From positions 1-15,496 of the forward strand of contig JACRGZ010000197.1 in the NCBI GenBank assembly GCA_016234155.1: a stretch of 15,496 nt of DNA, in the 5' to 3' direction. This DNA comes from Nitrospirota bacterium (GTDB lineage: Bacteria; Nitrospirota; 9FT-COMBO-42-15; HDB-SIOI813). The notes beneath the pieces were generated by a model. The model was not told where the DNA came from and made no database searches. It saw only the letters and a list, made by a program, of their open reading frames with translations. The translations under genes were made by a program, and so were the position numbers. How positions within the stretch are numbered: the stretch's first letter is position 1; each line of letters opens with the position of its first letter. Positions 1-6,539 of this stretch are shown piece by piece.

Positions 1-519
1 ATCTGCATCAATGAGGTTAGTGACAAGCCCTGAGAGCAGGTCATTGTCGCCAAATTTTATTTCATCTACTGCCACTGTATCGTTTTCATTTATCACCGGT
101 ATTACACCATACGACAGAAGGGTGATCAGGGTGTTTCTTGCATTTAGAAAACGTCCCCTCACCGAAATATCATCACGTGTTAAAAGTATTTGGGCCACTT
201 TAATCCCAAACCGGCTGAAACCCCTTTCATACATCTGGATCAACTTGCTCTGCCCGATAGATGCGGCAGCCTGTTTAATGGGAAGGGCTTTCGGCCTGTC
301 ACTGAGTCCGAGTTCCTTCATCCCCGCAACTATTGCACCTGAAGAGACAATAACTACCTCGTAACCCGCCTCACTGAGTTCCGCTATTTCTCTTATAATC
401 CGCCGTACACGCTGAGTGTTAAAGCCACGGGTTGTAGATGCAATGACCCCGCTGCCTATCTTTATGACAATGCGCCTTATGTCTTTTAGTGCGGCCGCTC
501 TTGTGTCTGATAGCTTCAT
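1..519 (-). CDS. proB: Glutamate 5-kinase, N-terminal part (3' end outside window)
   Basis: Phosphorylates glutamate to gamma-glutamyl phosphate, the first step of proline synthesis in the cytoplasm. The frame is open from ATG at 519 to the window edge, giving 173 residues of the amino-acid-kinase domain. Visible family motifs are VIKIGSG near residue 20, VSSGAIVAGM near 70, QAAASIGQSKL near 100, and NENDTVAVDEIKFGDND followed by NLIDAD near the edge. No frameshift is seen. The gene starts 17 bp after the obgE stop; obg-proB is a common gene order, and proA would be expected beyond the edge. The start is preceded by AAGGGATTTTCAA, so an AAGGG site lies about 7 nt from ATG. This stretch resembles the ends of the intergenic repeats in this window. 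The C-terminal part, including any PUA domain, cannot be judged. Identity is secure from motifs. Confidence 0.95.
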   Translation of the reverse strand, partial: MKLSDTRAAALKDIRRIVIKIGSGVIASTTRGFNTQRVRRIIREIAELSEAGYEVVIVSSGAIVAGMKELGLSDRPKALPIKQAAASIGQSKLIQMYERGFSRFGIKVAQILLTRDDISVRGRFLNARNTLITLLSYGVIPVINENDTVAVDEIKFGDNDLLSGLVTNLIDAD

Positions 520-536
520 TTGAAAATCCCTTGACC

Positions 537-1550
537 CTACGTTTGCTCCTGCCGTTTCTTCTCCACTTCCTTGCCAAGATACTTTATTACCTCTTGCACG
601 CCAGCCCCTGTAACCGCCGAAATGGAGAAAAATTTAATCCTTTTTTTCCTGCAATAACCTGAAAACTCCTGCAGTTTATCATCCTCTGTCAATGCATCAG
701 CCTTTGTCCCTGCCACTACCTGAGATTTTCCTGCAAGGTCAGGACTGTATAATGATAACTCCTTATTTACTGTCTCAAAGGCATCTACAGGCGCAACTGT
801 CGCACCATCTGACATATCCACAAGATGTAACAAGATGGATGTCCTCTCCACATGCCTTAAGAACTGAAACCCTAACCCCTTACCTTCGTGAGCGCCTTCA
901 ATCAGACCAGGTATATCTGCCATAACAAAGCTCTTGTACCGTCCATAACTTACCACCCCTAAGTTCGGGCTAAGGGTTGTAAACGGGTAGTCGGCAATCT
1001 TTGGCCGCGCTGCAGTAACAGAGGATAAAAGTGTAGACTTACCGGCATTTGGGAGACCTATCACACCAACATCCGCCAGCAGTTTAAGTTCAAGAAGCAG
1101 CCACCGTGACACTCCCTTTTCCCCTGGCTGCGCATTCTTGGGTGCACGGTTAACCGGGGTTGCAAAGGCAGCATTACCAAGCCCGCCGCGCCCACCACGG
1201 GCAACGACAACTTTTTCTCCCTCCCTGATCAGGTCTGCAATGAGTTCCTTAGTTTCAAAATTAAATACCATAGTACCAACCGGCACCTTAACTATAACAT
1301 CCTCACCACCCCTGCCGTATTTATCTTTCCCCTCACCATGGCCTCCCCGCTTTGCAATATAATGCTGATGGTACTTCTGGTCAATAAGTGTCCAGAGATC
1401 AGATGAGGCCATTATAATTATGTCACCACCCTTACCCCCATTCCCGCCGTTTGGTCCTCCACGGGGGACATACTTCTCCCTCCTAAAGCTCACACAGCCA
1501 TTTCCGCCATCCCCCGCCTGCACAAAAATCTTAATGCGATCTATAAACAT
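537..1550 (-). CDS. obgE: Obg-family GTPase (CgtA), ribosome assembly and stress
   Basis: A large GTPase that binds the 50S subunit and helps its maturation. The 337-residue product has the glycine-rich Obg fold at residues 1-158, with GDGGNG, GGPNGGNGG and ARGGRGGLGN. The G domain follows: P-loop GLPNAGKS at 165-172, switch TT at 191-192, DIPG at 212-215, TKAD at 282-285 and SAVTG at 311-315. The fourth motif is TKAD rather than NKxD, a mild variation. There is no extra C-terminal OCT domain; the protein ends in a lysine/glutamate-rich tail. The start chosen is ATG 1550 because MFIDRIKIFVQAGDGGNG is the family N-terminus. An upstream TTG at 1652 would add 34 residues encoded by repeat sequence and is rejected. 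No Shine-Dalgarno is visible, since a palindromic repeat begins 8 bp upstream. The gene lies behind the rpmA terminator and is followed 17 bp later by proB. Confidence 0.96.
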   Translation of the reverse strand: MFIDRIKIFVQAGDGGNGCVSFRREKYVPRGGPNGGNGGKGGDIIIMASSDLWTLIDQKYHQHYIAKRGGHGEGKDKYGRGGEDVIVKVPVGTMVFNFETKELIADLIREGEKVVVARGGRGGLGNAAFATPVNRAPKNAQPGEKGVSRWLLLELKLLADVGVIGLPNAGKSTLLSSVTAARPKIADYPFTTLSPNLGVVSYGRYKSFVMADIPGLIEGAHEGKGLGFQFLRHVERTSILLHLVDMSDGATVAPVDAFETVNKELSLYSPDLAGKSQVVAGTKADALTEDDKLQEFSGYCRKKRIKFFSISAVTGAGVQEVIKYLGKEVEKKRQEQT

Positions 1551-1557
1551 AGCAAAA

Positions 1558-1638
1558 GGGTTCAAGGGGTCGAGGATTCGAGGGGTCAAGTGAACGATAT
1601 ATTGATATTTCACTTGACCCCTTGAACCCTTGAATCCT
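1558..1638. repeat. TTCAAGGGGTC-type palindromic repeat upstream of obgE
   Basis: Two arms built from short units of TTCAAGGGGTCRAG face each other. AGGGGTCAAGTGA (1581-1593) pairs perfectly with TCACTTGACCCCT (1610-1622) across a 16-nt loop, and the outer parts pair imperfectly. The same family recurs near 7220, 8879, 10512 and 11963. Each clear copy has its AGGGTTCAAGGGGTC arm next to the start codon of the following gene. Its function is unknown. Confidence 0.8.
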
Positions 1639-1639
1639 A

Positions 1640-1769
1640 GAGGCTCTTGCAAAAGTATAAAAATGTTGTCATTCCCGCATGGTTTTAGCGGGAATCTAGT
1701 GTTTTATTACAGAAAATCATATCCCCGATAGAAGATTTCGGGGATGACACAGACTTTTGCAAGAACCTC
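1640..1769. mobile_element. MITE-like element, copy 1 (130 bp)
   Basis: Terminal inverted repeats GAGGCTCTTGCAAAAGT (1640-1656) and its complement ACTTTTGCAAGAACCTC (1753-1769) match at 16 of 17 positions. The element is flanked on both sides by CCTA (1636-1639 and 1770-1773), consistent with a 4-bp target duplication. Inside, TGTCAT and ATGACA frame two hairpins: ATTCCCGC/GCGGGAAT (1671-1678/1688-1695) and ATCCCCGA/TCGGGGAT (1721-1728/1738-1745). There is no coding capacity, so this is a non-autonomous element. A diverged second copy lies at 2596-2731. It sits between the rpmA terminator and obgE. Confidence 0.75.
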
Positions 1770-1776
1770 CCTAATT

Positions 1777-1815
1777 AAAAAAAAATACCCCAGATGCTTG
1801 ATTAAGGACCTGGGG
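1777..1815 (-). terminator. Rho-independent terminator after rpmA
   Basis: On the minus strand, CCCCAG (from 1815) pairs with CTGGGG (to 1788) over a 16-nt loop. After TA comes a run of nine T residues (1785-1777). It lies 80 bp past the rpmA stop and should end the rplU-rpmA transcript, leaving obgE dependent on readthrough or its own promoter. The loop is somewhat long, but the T-tract is strong. Confidence 0.7.
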
Positions 1816-1894
1816 CATAAGGAAAATTTAGATTTAACAAAGTAAGTTTAAATGTCAAATAAATTTGAACTTTGGGCTTTGACATTTTTCATTT

Positions 1895-2152
1895 CTACAT
1901 TACCGGATATACACTGACCCTCTTTCTGTCACTTCCTACCCGTTCAAACTGCACTACACCCGAGATCTTTGCAAACAGGGTATCATCCCCACCCTTTCCA
2001 ACATTAAAGCCCGGGTGAAATTTCGTCCCGCGCTGGCGAACCAAGATAGAGCCTGCAGGGACTACCTGACCACCAAAACATTTAATGCCAAGTCTCTGGG
2101 CATTACTGTCACGCCCGTTCCGTGAACTTCCCATCCCTTTTTTGTGTGCCAT
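1895..2152 (-). CDS. rpmA: 50S ribosomal protein L27
   Basis: L27 lies at the peptidyl-transferase centre of the large subunit. The 85-residue product is the usual length and reads end to end as L27: it starts MAHKKGMGSSRNGRDS, has QRLGIKCFGGQVVPAGSILVRQRG in the middle, then a HPGFNVGKGGDD segment and a basic VGSDRKRVSVYP end. The N-terminal extension is the short basic form without a removable leader of the Firmicutes type. ATG 2152 is preceded by AAAGGAG with 8 nt spacing, a strong ribosome binding site. It is the second gene after rplU, separated by 66 bp that hold a short palindrome, and is followed by a terminator. The ysxB/prp protease gene found between rplU and rpmA in Firmicutes is absent. 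Confidence 0.98.
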   Translation of the reverse strand: MAHKKGMGSSRNGRDSNAQRLGIKCFGGQVVPAGSILVRQRGTKFHPGFNVGKGGDDTLFAKISGVVQFERVGSDRKRVSVYPVM

Positions 2153-2182
2153 GTTGAAAACTCCTTTCCAGGTCTTACATCA

Positions 2183-2210
2183 GGAGCCGACCATAAAGGT
2201 CGGCGCTACT
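2183..2210. repeat. Short palindrome between rplU and rpmA
   Basis: GCCGACC (2186-2192) and GGTCGGC (2198-2204) form a perfect 7-bp stem with loop ATAAA, flanked by AGGA and GCTAC. No T-run follows, so it is not a terminator. It looks like an extragenic palindromic repeat; only one copy is present here. Folding in the mRNA could tune the L21/L27 ratio or protect the 3' end, which is an inference. Confidence 0.6.
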
Positions 2211-2218
2211 TCTTGCTT

Positions 2219-2530
2219 CTAACCTCTTACTTCTAATATCTTTATTCTTGTCAAATACTGCCTATGACCTTTTGTGCGTCTGTAATTCTTCCTGCGCTTC
2301 TTTTTGAATATAACAACCTTCTTATCTCTCTCCTGCGAGACAATACTTCCTATAACTTTAGCATTCCCGACATACGGTCTCCCGACTACTATCGCCTCAC
2401 CATTGCCTACTGCAAGTATCTTATCAAATTCAATGGTTGAACCATGGTCTCCGGAAATCTTTTCTACACAGATTACATCTCCTTCAGAAACCCTCTGCTG
2501 TTTACCACCTGTCTCTACTATTGCATACAT
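2219..2530 (-). CDS. rplU: 50S ribosomal protein L21
   Basis: A structural protein of the large ribosomal subunit. The 103-residue product is full length. It starts MYAIVETGGKQQRVSEGD, typical of L21, and continues through FDKILAVGNGE, the VVGRPYVGNAKV segment, KKVVIFKKKRRKNYRRTKGHRQ and YLTRIKIL. ATG 2530 is preceded by AGGAGGAAAGAAAGGCT, which holds a good ribosome binding site. The last codons (LEVRG) and the following bases fall in a TTACTTCTAAC-like stretch resembling the repeat at 4010-4100, so the extreme C-terminus may have been rewritten by repeat sequence. It is the first gene of the rplU-rpmA pair, 205 bp after dksA. Confidence 0.98.
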   Translation of the reverse strand: MYAIVETGGKQQRVSEGDVICVEKISGDHGSTIEFDKILAVGNGEAIVVGRPYVGNAKVIGSIVSQERDKKVVIFKKKRRKNYRRTKGHRQYLTRIKILEVRG

Positions 2531-2560
2531 AGCCTTTCTTTCCTCCTACTCTATAATAAG

Positions 2561-2591
2561 TTCATAGGCGCCCCGCATTTTTCAGCGTCAA
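2561..2591 (-). promoter_or_regulatory. Weak candidate promoter for rplU
   Basis: On the minus strand, TTGACG (2591-2586) is followed after 19 nt by TATGAA (2566-2561). The -35 is good, but the spacing is long and the -10 matches only four of six bases. The -35 box lies 5 bp beyond the edge of the MITE-like element at 2596, so if real it survived that insertion narrowly. It should be treated as a candidate only. Confidence 0.25.
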
Positions 2592-2595
2592 CTAC

Positions 2596-2731
2596 TGCTT
2601 ACTTGTAAAAGTATTAGTTATTATGTCATTCCCGAAGTGTTTAATCGGGAATCTGGTTTATAAGCCATATCCCCGATAAAAGCATTCGGGGATGACAACT
2701 ATTTTATATCGTTTAATTTTGCAATTAAGCA
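2596..2731. mobile_element. MITE-like element, copy 2 (136 bp, diverged)
   Basis: The ends are TGCTTACTTGTAAAAGT (2596-2612) and, inverted at 2731, TGCTTAATTGCAAAATT. CTAC flanks both sides (2592-2595 and 2732-2735). Internally it shows the plan of the copy at 1640: TGTCAT/ATGACA around hairpins ATTCCCGA/TCGGGAAT (2628-2635/2645-2652) and ATCCCCGA/TCGGGGAT (2669-2676/2686-2693). The CTTGYAAAA core of the ends is shared with copy 1. It fills most of the dksA-rplU gap. Confidence 0.65.
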
Positions 2732-2735
2732 CTAC

Positions 2736-3113
2736 CTACTCCTTTAGTTTTTCTTCCTCCTCCTGCTGCGTCTTACATTCAATACAGTAAGTCGTGACAG
2801 GCCGGGCATTGAGGCGGTTATAGCTTATCTCCTCGCCGCAACTGTCACAGATACCAAATGTCCCCTTGTCAATGCGGTCAATGGCCTCCTCTATCTTTTT
2901 CAGTAATTTCCGCTCCCGCTCCTTCAGTCTTATAGTAAAATTTTTATCAGCCTCCGCAGTTGCCTGATCGGCTACATCGGGGAAATTTATCTTGTCAGGA
3001 TTAAGTCCGCCGCCTATTAAAACACCTGCCTCCATCAACAGGGCAGCCTTCTGCCTCTCTAAGTCTTCCTTGATCTCCTCATATTTATCAGTTCTCTTTT
3101 TCTCAGTTGCCAT
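2736..3113 (-). CDS. dksA: DksA/TraR family RNA polymerase-binding zinc-finger protein
   Basis: DksA binds in the secondary channel of RNA polymerase and, with ppGpp, adjusts transcription of rRNA and amino-acid genes. The 125-residue product has a charged coiled-coil region (about 10-85). The tip motif is FPDVADQATAEAD, with D46, D49 and A51 matching the DxxDxA signature of true DksA. A zinc finger C89-x2-C92-x17-C110-x2-C113 follows, then an acidic tail. It is shorter than E. coli DksA (151 residues) because the N-terminal helix is reduced. ATG 3113 has no Shine-Dalgarno upstream (AATATTTTAA). It lies 46 bp after gltB3 and before rplU, a sensible place for a regulator of ribosomal gene expression. 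TraR-like proteins are the alternative, but the preserved acidic tip favours DksA function. Confidence 0.88.
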   Translation of the reverse strand: MATEKKRTDKYEEIKEDLERQKAALLMEAGVLIGGGLNPDKINFPDVADQATAEADKNFTIRLKERERKLLKKIEEAIDRIDKGTFGICDSCGEEISYNRLNARPVTTYCIECKTQQEEEEKLKE

Positions 3114-3127
3114 TTAAAATATTACAT

Positions 3128-3156
3128 ACACTATCAGAAAAAGTGTCAGTAGTCAA
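3128..3156 (-). promoter_or_regulatory. Candidate promoter for dksA, possibly leaderless
   Basis: TTGACT (3156-3151) and TAGTGT (3133-3128) are spaced by 17 nt on the minus strand. The -35 is good and the -10 weak. Transcription from it would begin only about 5-10 nt before the dksA ATG at 3113, which would fit the lack of any Shine-Dalgarno there. Readthrough from the glutamate synthase operon is an equally possible source of dksA mRNA. Confidence 0.25.
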
Positions 3157-3159
3157 TTC

Positions 3160-3951
3160 CTATCCACCCCTCTGCCAGTACCAGCGTGCATTATACAAAG
3201 GACCATAAGGACGATGGGTTTTAGGATACAGTTTTACAAAAGGGACGGATACAATATCATCATAATTCAGATGGAACACACCTGCAAATTCTGACAGCTC
3301 TTTCTTCAACATTTTATATTCAGCGTCATCCGGTTTTTCTATACCCACTTCCTTTCCAACCCTCCTGCTGTCTACCTCTCCGCGGACGAATATAGTCCCC
3401 CCATGCATCCCTGTACCCAAATAATCACCGGCAACCGGCTGACCCGGCCGCCTCTCCATACCTAACAGGACGATTATACCTCCAGCCATATATTCTCCCA
3501 GGAAATGTCCGGCAGTGCCACCGACAATAAGGATAGGGGTCTTCTCCTTATACGCCTTCATATGAATACCAACCCTGTAGCCTACATCCCCCAGGACATA
3601 GAGCCTCCCGCCCCTCATACCATAACCGCAAACGTCACCTGCATGGCCATGGACGTACACATTGCCTGCATTCATGGTGTTCCCCACACCGTCCTGCGCA
3701 TTGTCAAAGACCTCAATCGTGGGGCCATCCATAAATACCGCCATGTCGTTGCCAGGCACACCATGAATATCTATCCGTATATCATCCCCCTGAAGACCTG
3801 CGCCTATATAGCGCTGTCCATTGACATTCCTTATTATAAGGTGTTTTGCACCTTCGTTTACAGCCATGTTTATCTCATCATTCAGGTCACGATAGTACAC
3901 AGAGGATGCATCTATCTCGACAGCGGTCTCTTCTAATTTCACAGTCTTCAT
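3160..3951 (-). CDS. Glutamate synthase GXGXG subunit (GltB3, archaeal-type split GOGAT)
   Basis: This corresponds to the C-terminal right-handed beta-helix (GXGXG) domain of large-chain glutamate synthase, here a separate 263-residue protein. In the fused enzyme that domain is structural and helps hold the glutaminase and synthase domains around the ammonia tunnel. The helix turns are visible from about residue 95: NAGNVYVHGHAGD, GYGMRGGRLYVLGDVG, VGGTAGHFLGEYMAGGIIVLLG and GTGMHGGTIFVRGEV. Related domains occur in FwdC/FmdC, but the GltB1 and GltB2 neighbours decide the call. The start is ATG 3951 (MKTVKLEE), with GAAGG about 11 nt upstream. An in-frame start at 3984 lies in repeat sequence and is rejected. 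A repeat-filled gap of 190 bp separates it from gltB1, where a direct ATGA overlap may once have existed. Confidence 0.9.
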   Translation of the reverse strand: MKTVKLEETAVEIDASSVYYRDLNDEINMAVNEGAKHLIIRNVNGQRYIGAGLQGDDIRIDIHGVPGNDMAVFMDGPTIEVFDNAQDGVGNTMNAGNVYVHGHAGDVCGYGMRGGRLYVLGDVGYRVGIHMKAYKEKTPILIVGGTAGHFLGEYMAGGIIVLLGMERRPGQPVAGDYLGTGMHGGTIFVRGEVDSRRVGKEVGIEKPDDAEYKMLKKELSEFAGVFHLNYDDIVSVPFVKLYPKTHRPYGPLYNARWYWQRGG

Positions 3952-3965
3952 CTGGAAATAACCTT

Positions 3966-4137
3966 CGTTCACCCTCCCCCTCACCCCCTCCAGTCAAGGG
4001 AGGGGGAATAGAAGTTAGAGGTAAGATGTCAGATTTAGTCTTACTTCTAACTTCTAACCTCTTACCTCTAACGTCTTACTTCTTTCCTCTAACTTCTATC
4101 TCCCCTCCCCTTGCGGGAGGGGACTAAGGGGAGGGGA
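3966..4137. repeat. Nested palindromic repeat between gltB1 and gltB3
   Basis: This is a composite inverted repeat. The outer parts are C/G-rich: CCCCCTCC/GGGAGGGGG near 3982-4005, and CCCCTCCC (4102-4109) pairing with GGGAGGGG (4115-4122). The core is built of TTACTTCTAAC-like units. AGAAGTTAGAGGTAAGA (4010-4026) pairs at 16 of 17 positions with the segment at 4039-4055, and GAAGTTAGAGG pairs again with a segment near 4088-4098. The gltB1-gltB3 mRNA would fold strongly here. It separates gltB3 from the ribosome binding site at 4153-4147. Confidence 0.8.
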
Positions 4138-4141
4138 ATTT

Positions 4142-5272
4142 TCATGCTCCTTTGCGCGCCACTTCCTTCACCATCCCAATCACCGGCTCACCTGCCCTCG
4201 GCATCCATAATCTGTCGGGTTTTTCACATATCTCCCTTATGGTAGCCTCTTCACTTGCCATATACAGTGTTTCATCCTTCTCGCCGGCAAAAAGGGGGCG
4301 CAACTTTATCCTGTCATTAAATCCTACCAGTCCGAATCTCCATCCAAAGAGTATTGCAAAGGGACCATTGAGTAACAGCGGGGCATACTGTATGCGTATT
4401 GCCTTTAATGCCTCTGCAAACTCCATGTTGCCGGCCGACTCGATATCAATATCCTTCCAGAAGGGGCTTGCAAGGACATAGAACGCCGCCCGTAACGGCA
4501 TCTTCTGCTGCCTCAATAGATAATCCAGCGCATATGCAACCACCTCTGTATCAGTAAGCAGGGTACACTTGTACCCGAACATCTCGAGAAAGGCGCGGTT
4601 CGTGCCATAGCTTGTGATCTCACCATTGTGTACAATCGCCCAATCCAGGATGGTAAAGGGATGGGCGCCGCCCCACCACCCCGGTGTATTAGTGGGAAAT
4701 CTTGTATGTCCCATCCATATATATGCCCTGTAATCTTCTATGATAAAAAAGTCCGCAATATCAGCAGGCTCTCCAACCCCTTTAAATGCACCCATATTCT
4801 TCCCGCTTGATATCACATAGGCGCCTGCTATATTATCATTAATATTCATGACGGCACGCACCACGAGGCCGTCATCTTCCTCCCCCAGTAGACACTCCTT
4901 CTTCGGCTCTACAAAATACCTCCAGAAGAGAGGGGGGTTTTTTATGTGCCGGTTTGGCCTCGTAGGTATCTCTTCTTCCCTGTGGACAGTGAAAAATTTA
5001 AATACGACCTGCTCAACCTCAGGTTTAACATCGGGGTTATCCATCATTATATGCAGGGCATAGAAATCGGCCAAGTCCTGGTATATGCCATAGGCAGCAA
5101 ACCCTGCACCTAAGCCGTTACCCCGTTCCTTCATCAGGCAAAGGGATTTAATTATATGACTCCCGTCAACACGCCTGCCGTCTCTGTTTATAAATCCCAC
5201 AAGACCGCATCCACCCGTGTCCCTGGGATCATTGTATCTCCTGTATCCTTTAGTCATGGTAGGCTGTCTCAT
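4142..5272 (-). CDS. Glutamine amidotransferase class II subunit (GltB1, archaeal-type split GOGAT)
   Basis: An Ntn-type glutaminase that hydrolyses glutamine and passes ammonia to the synthase subunit. In 376 residues, GGCGLVGFI holds the predicted nucleophile Cys22, which becomes N-terminal if a short propeptide is removed, as in GltB. GHTRFPTNTP (188-197, Arg191) and HNGEIT (215-220) form the glutamine and oxyanion sites, and LLTDTEVVAY (238-247) is also typical. It matches the N-terminal domain of GltB but stands alone. Two starts are possible. ATG 5272 overlaps the FAD oxidoreductase gene by 23 bp. ATG 5257 (MTKGYRRY) overlaps by 8 bp and puts GAAGGGATGAG at a more useful distance, so I lean slightly to 5257. 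The gene ends AAAGGAGCATGA: the TGA overlaps an ATG, a typical coupling site, but repeat sequence follows instead of gltB3. Confidence 0.9.
   Translation of the reverse strand: MRQPTMTKGYRRYNDPRDTGGCGLVGFINRDGRRVDGSHIIKSLCLMKERGNGLGAGFAAYGIYQDLADFYALHIMMDNPDVKPEVEQVVFKFFTVHREEEIPTRPNRHIKNPPLFWRYFVEPKKECLLGEEDDGLVVRAVMNINDNIAGAYVISSGKNMGAFKGVGEPADIADFFIIEDYRAYIWMGHTRFPTNTPGWWGGAHPFTILDWAIVHNGEITSYGTNRAFLEMFGYKCTLLTDTEVVAYALDYLLRQQKMPLRAAFYVLASPFWKDIDIESAGNMEFAEALKAIRIQYAPLLLNGPFAILFGWRFGLVGFNDRIKLRPLFAGEKDETLYMASEEATIREICEKPDRLWMPRAGEPVIGMVKEVARKGA
4147..4153 (-). promoter_or_regulatory. Stranded Shine-Dalgarno at the end of gltB1
   Basis: AAAGGAG followed by CATGAAAATT sits on the last gltB1 codons at the normal distance for a coupled downstream start, but C/G-rich repeat follows at once. 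An ATG at 4145 opens only an 18-codon frame (to 4089) made of repeat sequence. gltB3 begins 190 bp later with a weaker site. I infer that this was the original gltB3 initiation site. Confidence 0.45.
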
Positions 5273-6539
5273 CCCTTCGTGTAAATATCTTATTTCTCCA
5301 ATCCCGCGGCAACTGCATAAGACCGATCCTCTTTTTATAGAGTAACTTCTCTTTAATACCTGATACGTCTATCTTACTCCTGATAAGGCCTGTTAAAACT
5401 CCGGCCCCGTCTATCGCGCCAATTGTGACAAACCCTTTCAGCCTCCCATCCTTCAGCACAAGGCTCCGGTAAAAAGAATTCTTAGGATCGCCGGTTGAAA
5501 GGGTCTCGTAACTTGCATCAGGGGGGGTTGTTATGCCTGCCGAGAGTATAGGCAATTTCAGAAACTTAAGTGAGTTCATCGGGAGGCCGCCGGCGTAAGG
5601 ATACATGGACCCTGCCATATTTATGCCGGCTACCAAACCCTGTTGATATGCCAATGGCCATAACGGCAGGGAGCGCTTCTGGCCGTCTGTTATATCTACG
5701 GCCTTTACCACATCTCCGGCCCCGTATACATCAGGGATATTTGTGCGCATAAATTCATCCACATCAAGCCCCCTGTCAAACTTTAGGGGTGTGCCGCTTA
5801 TCAGTTGTCCGTTAGGAATCACGCCAATTGCCGTAACTACAGCCTGACATGGAATAACCTTGCCGCCCTTCAGTCTTACACCTGTTATCTCTCTATCTCC
5901 GGCTATCTCCTCAACCGTGTCATTTAAATAGAACTCTATCCCTTCATCCCTCATCAACGATTCAGCGATCTCAGAGGATTTAGGGTCTAACGCCTTCACA
6001 AGCGCCCTGTCGCCGAGCTCAACCACCGTCACTTTTTTATTTAGCTTATTGAGTGTGTATGCGATCTCCGTACCTGTAAATCCTGCCCCGATGACTGCCA
6101 CATCGTTAAACTTTTTAAGGGTATCGCGTATCTTTTGTGCATCCAAAAATTCTGTAAAGGTAAAGACGAGTTCTTTATTTTCTGCCCCCTTAATAGCCGG
6201 TTTAAATGGCGCACCGCCAACTGCGAGGAGGAGTTTTTTATAACAGACCTCTTCGCCACCCTCCAGTAAGAGCCTTGATTTCTCTATATCAAGTACTGTT
6301 ACCCTACGGCCAATGAGGCATTTAACACCCATCCTGTCAAAGTACCCTTTCCCCCTGTATTCAAGCCATTGATGCGCCGCACCCTCTATATACCCTGCAA
6401 GCATCGCCTTGGAGTATGAACCGATAGGCTCGTAAGAGATGGACAGGATGGAAGACTTTGTGTCATGTCTTCTGATGCCATCAATCGCACCCACAGCAGC
6501 AACGTTTGCCCCGACAATTACATATTCTGACTTAATCAT
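5250..6539 (-). CDS. FAD-dependent NAD(P)H oxidoreductase (NirB/rubredoxin-reductase-like), GOGAT electron-input subunit
   Basis: A two-dinucleotide-binding-domain flavoprotein of 429 residues. The N-terminal FAD site is VIVGANVAAVGA (7-18), with YSKAMLAGY (42-50) as in NirB-like reductases and LLLAVGG (103-109). The NAD(P) site is VIGAGFTGTEIA (149-160), followed by VVELGDR. The second FAD motif is NIPDVYGAGDVV (267-278). Glu174 at the end of the second strand favours NADH; that is an inference. There is no CxxC active-site pair, so it should carry electrons rather than reduce disulfides. It overlaps the ferredoxin gene by ATGA at 6539-6536 and overlaps gltB1, so translation is coupled. AGAGG lies about 10 nt before ATG. 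It very probably replaces GltD in feeding electrons through the ferredoxin to GltB2. Its direct donor is not shown by the sequence. Confidence 0.88.
   Translation of the reverse strand: MIKSEYVIVGANVAAVGAIDGIRRHDTKSSILSISYEPIGSYSKAMLAGYIEGAAHQWLEYRGKGYFDRMGVKCLIGRRVTVLDIEKSRLLLEGGEEVCYKKLLLAVGGAPFKPAIKGAENKELVFTFTEFLDAQKIRDTLKKFNDVAVIGAGFTGTEIAYTLNKLNKKVTVVELGDRALVKALDPKSSEIAESLMRDEGIEFYLNDTVEEIAGDREITGVRLKGGKVIPCQAVVTAIGVIPNGQLISGTPLKFDRGLDVDEFMRTNIPDVYGAGDVVKAVDITDGQKRSLPLWPLAYQQGLVAGINMAGSMYPYAGGLPMNSLKFLKLPILSAGITTPPDASYETLSTGDPKNSFYRSLVLKDGRLKGFVTIGAIDGAGVLTGLIRSKIDVSGIKEKLLYKKRIGLMQLPRDWRNKIFTRRDETAYHD

Noticed and set aside
3505..3936. Plus-strand open frame of 143 codons opposite gltB3
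   Set aside because: It is antisense to a clear GXGXG-domain gene, has no recognisable motif and no ribosome binding site. Other plus-strand frames in the window (for example 7527-7937 opposite gltB2) fail in the same way.
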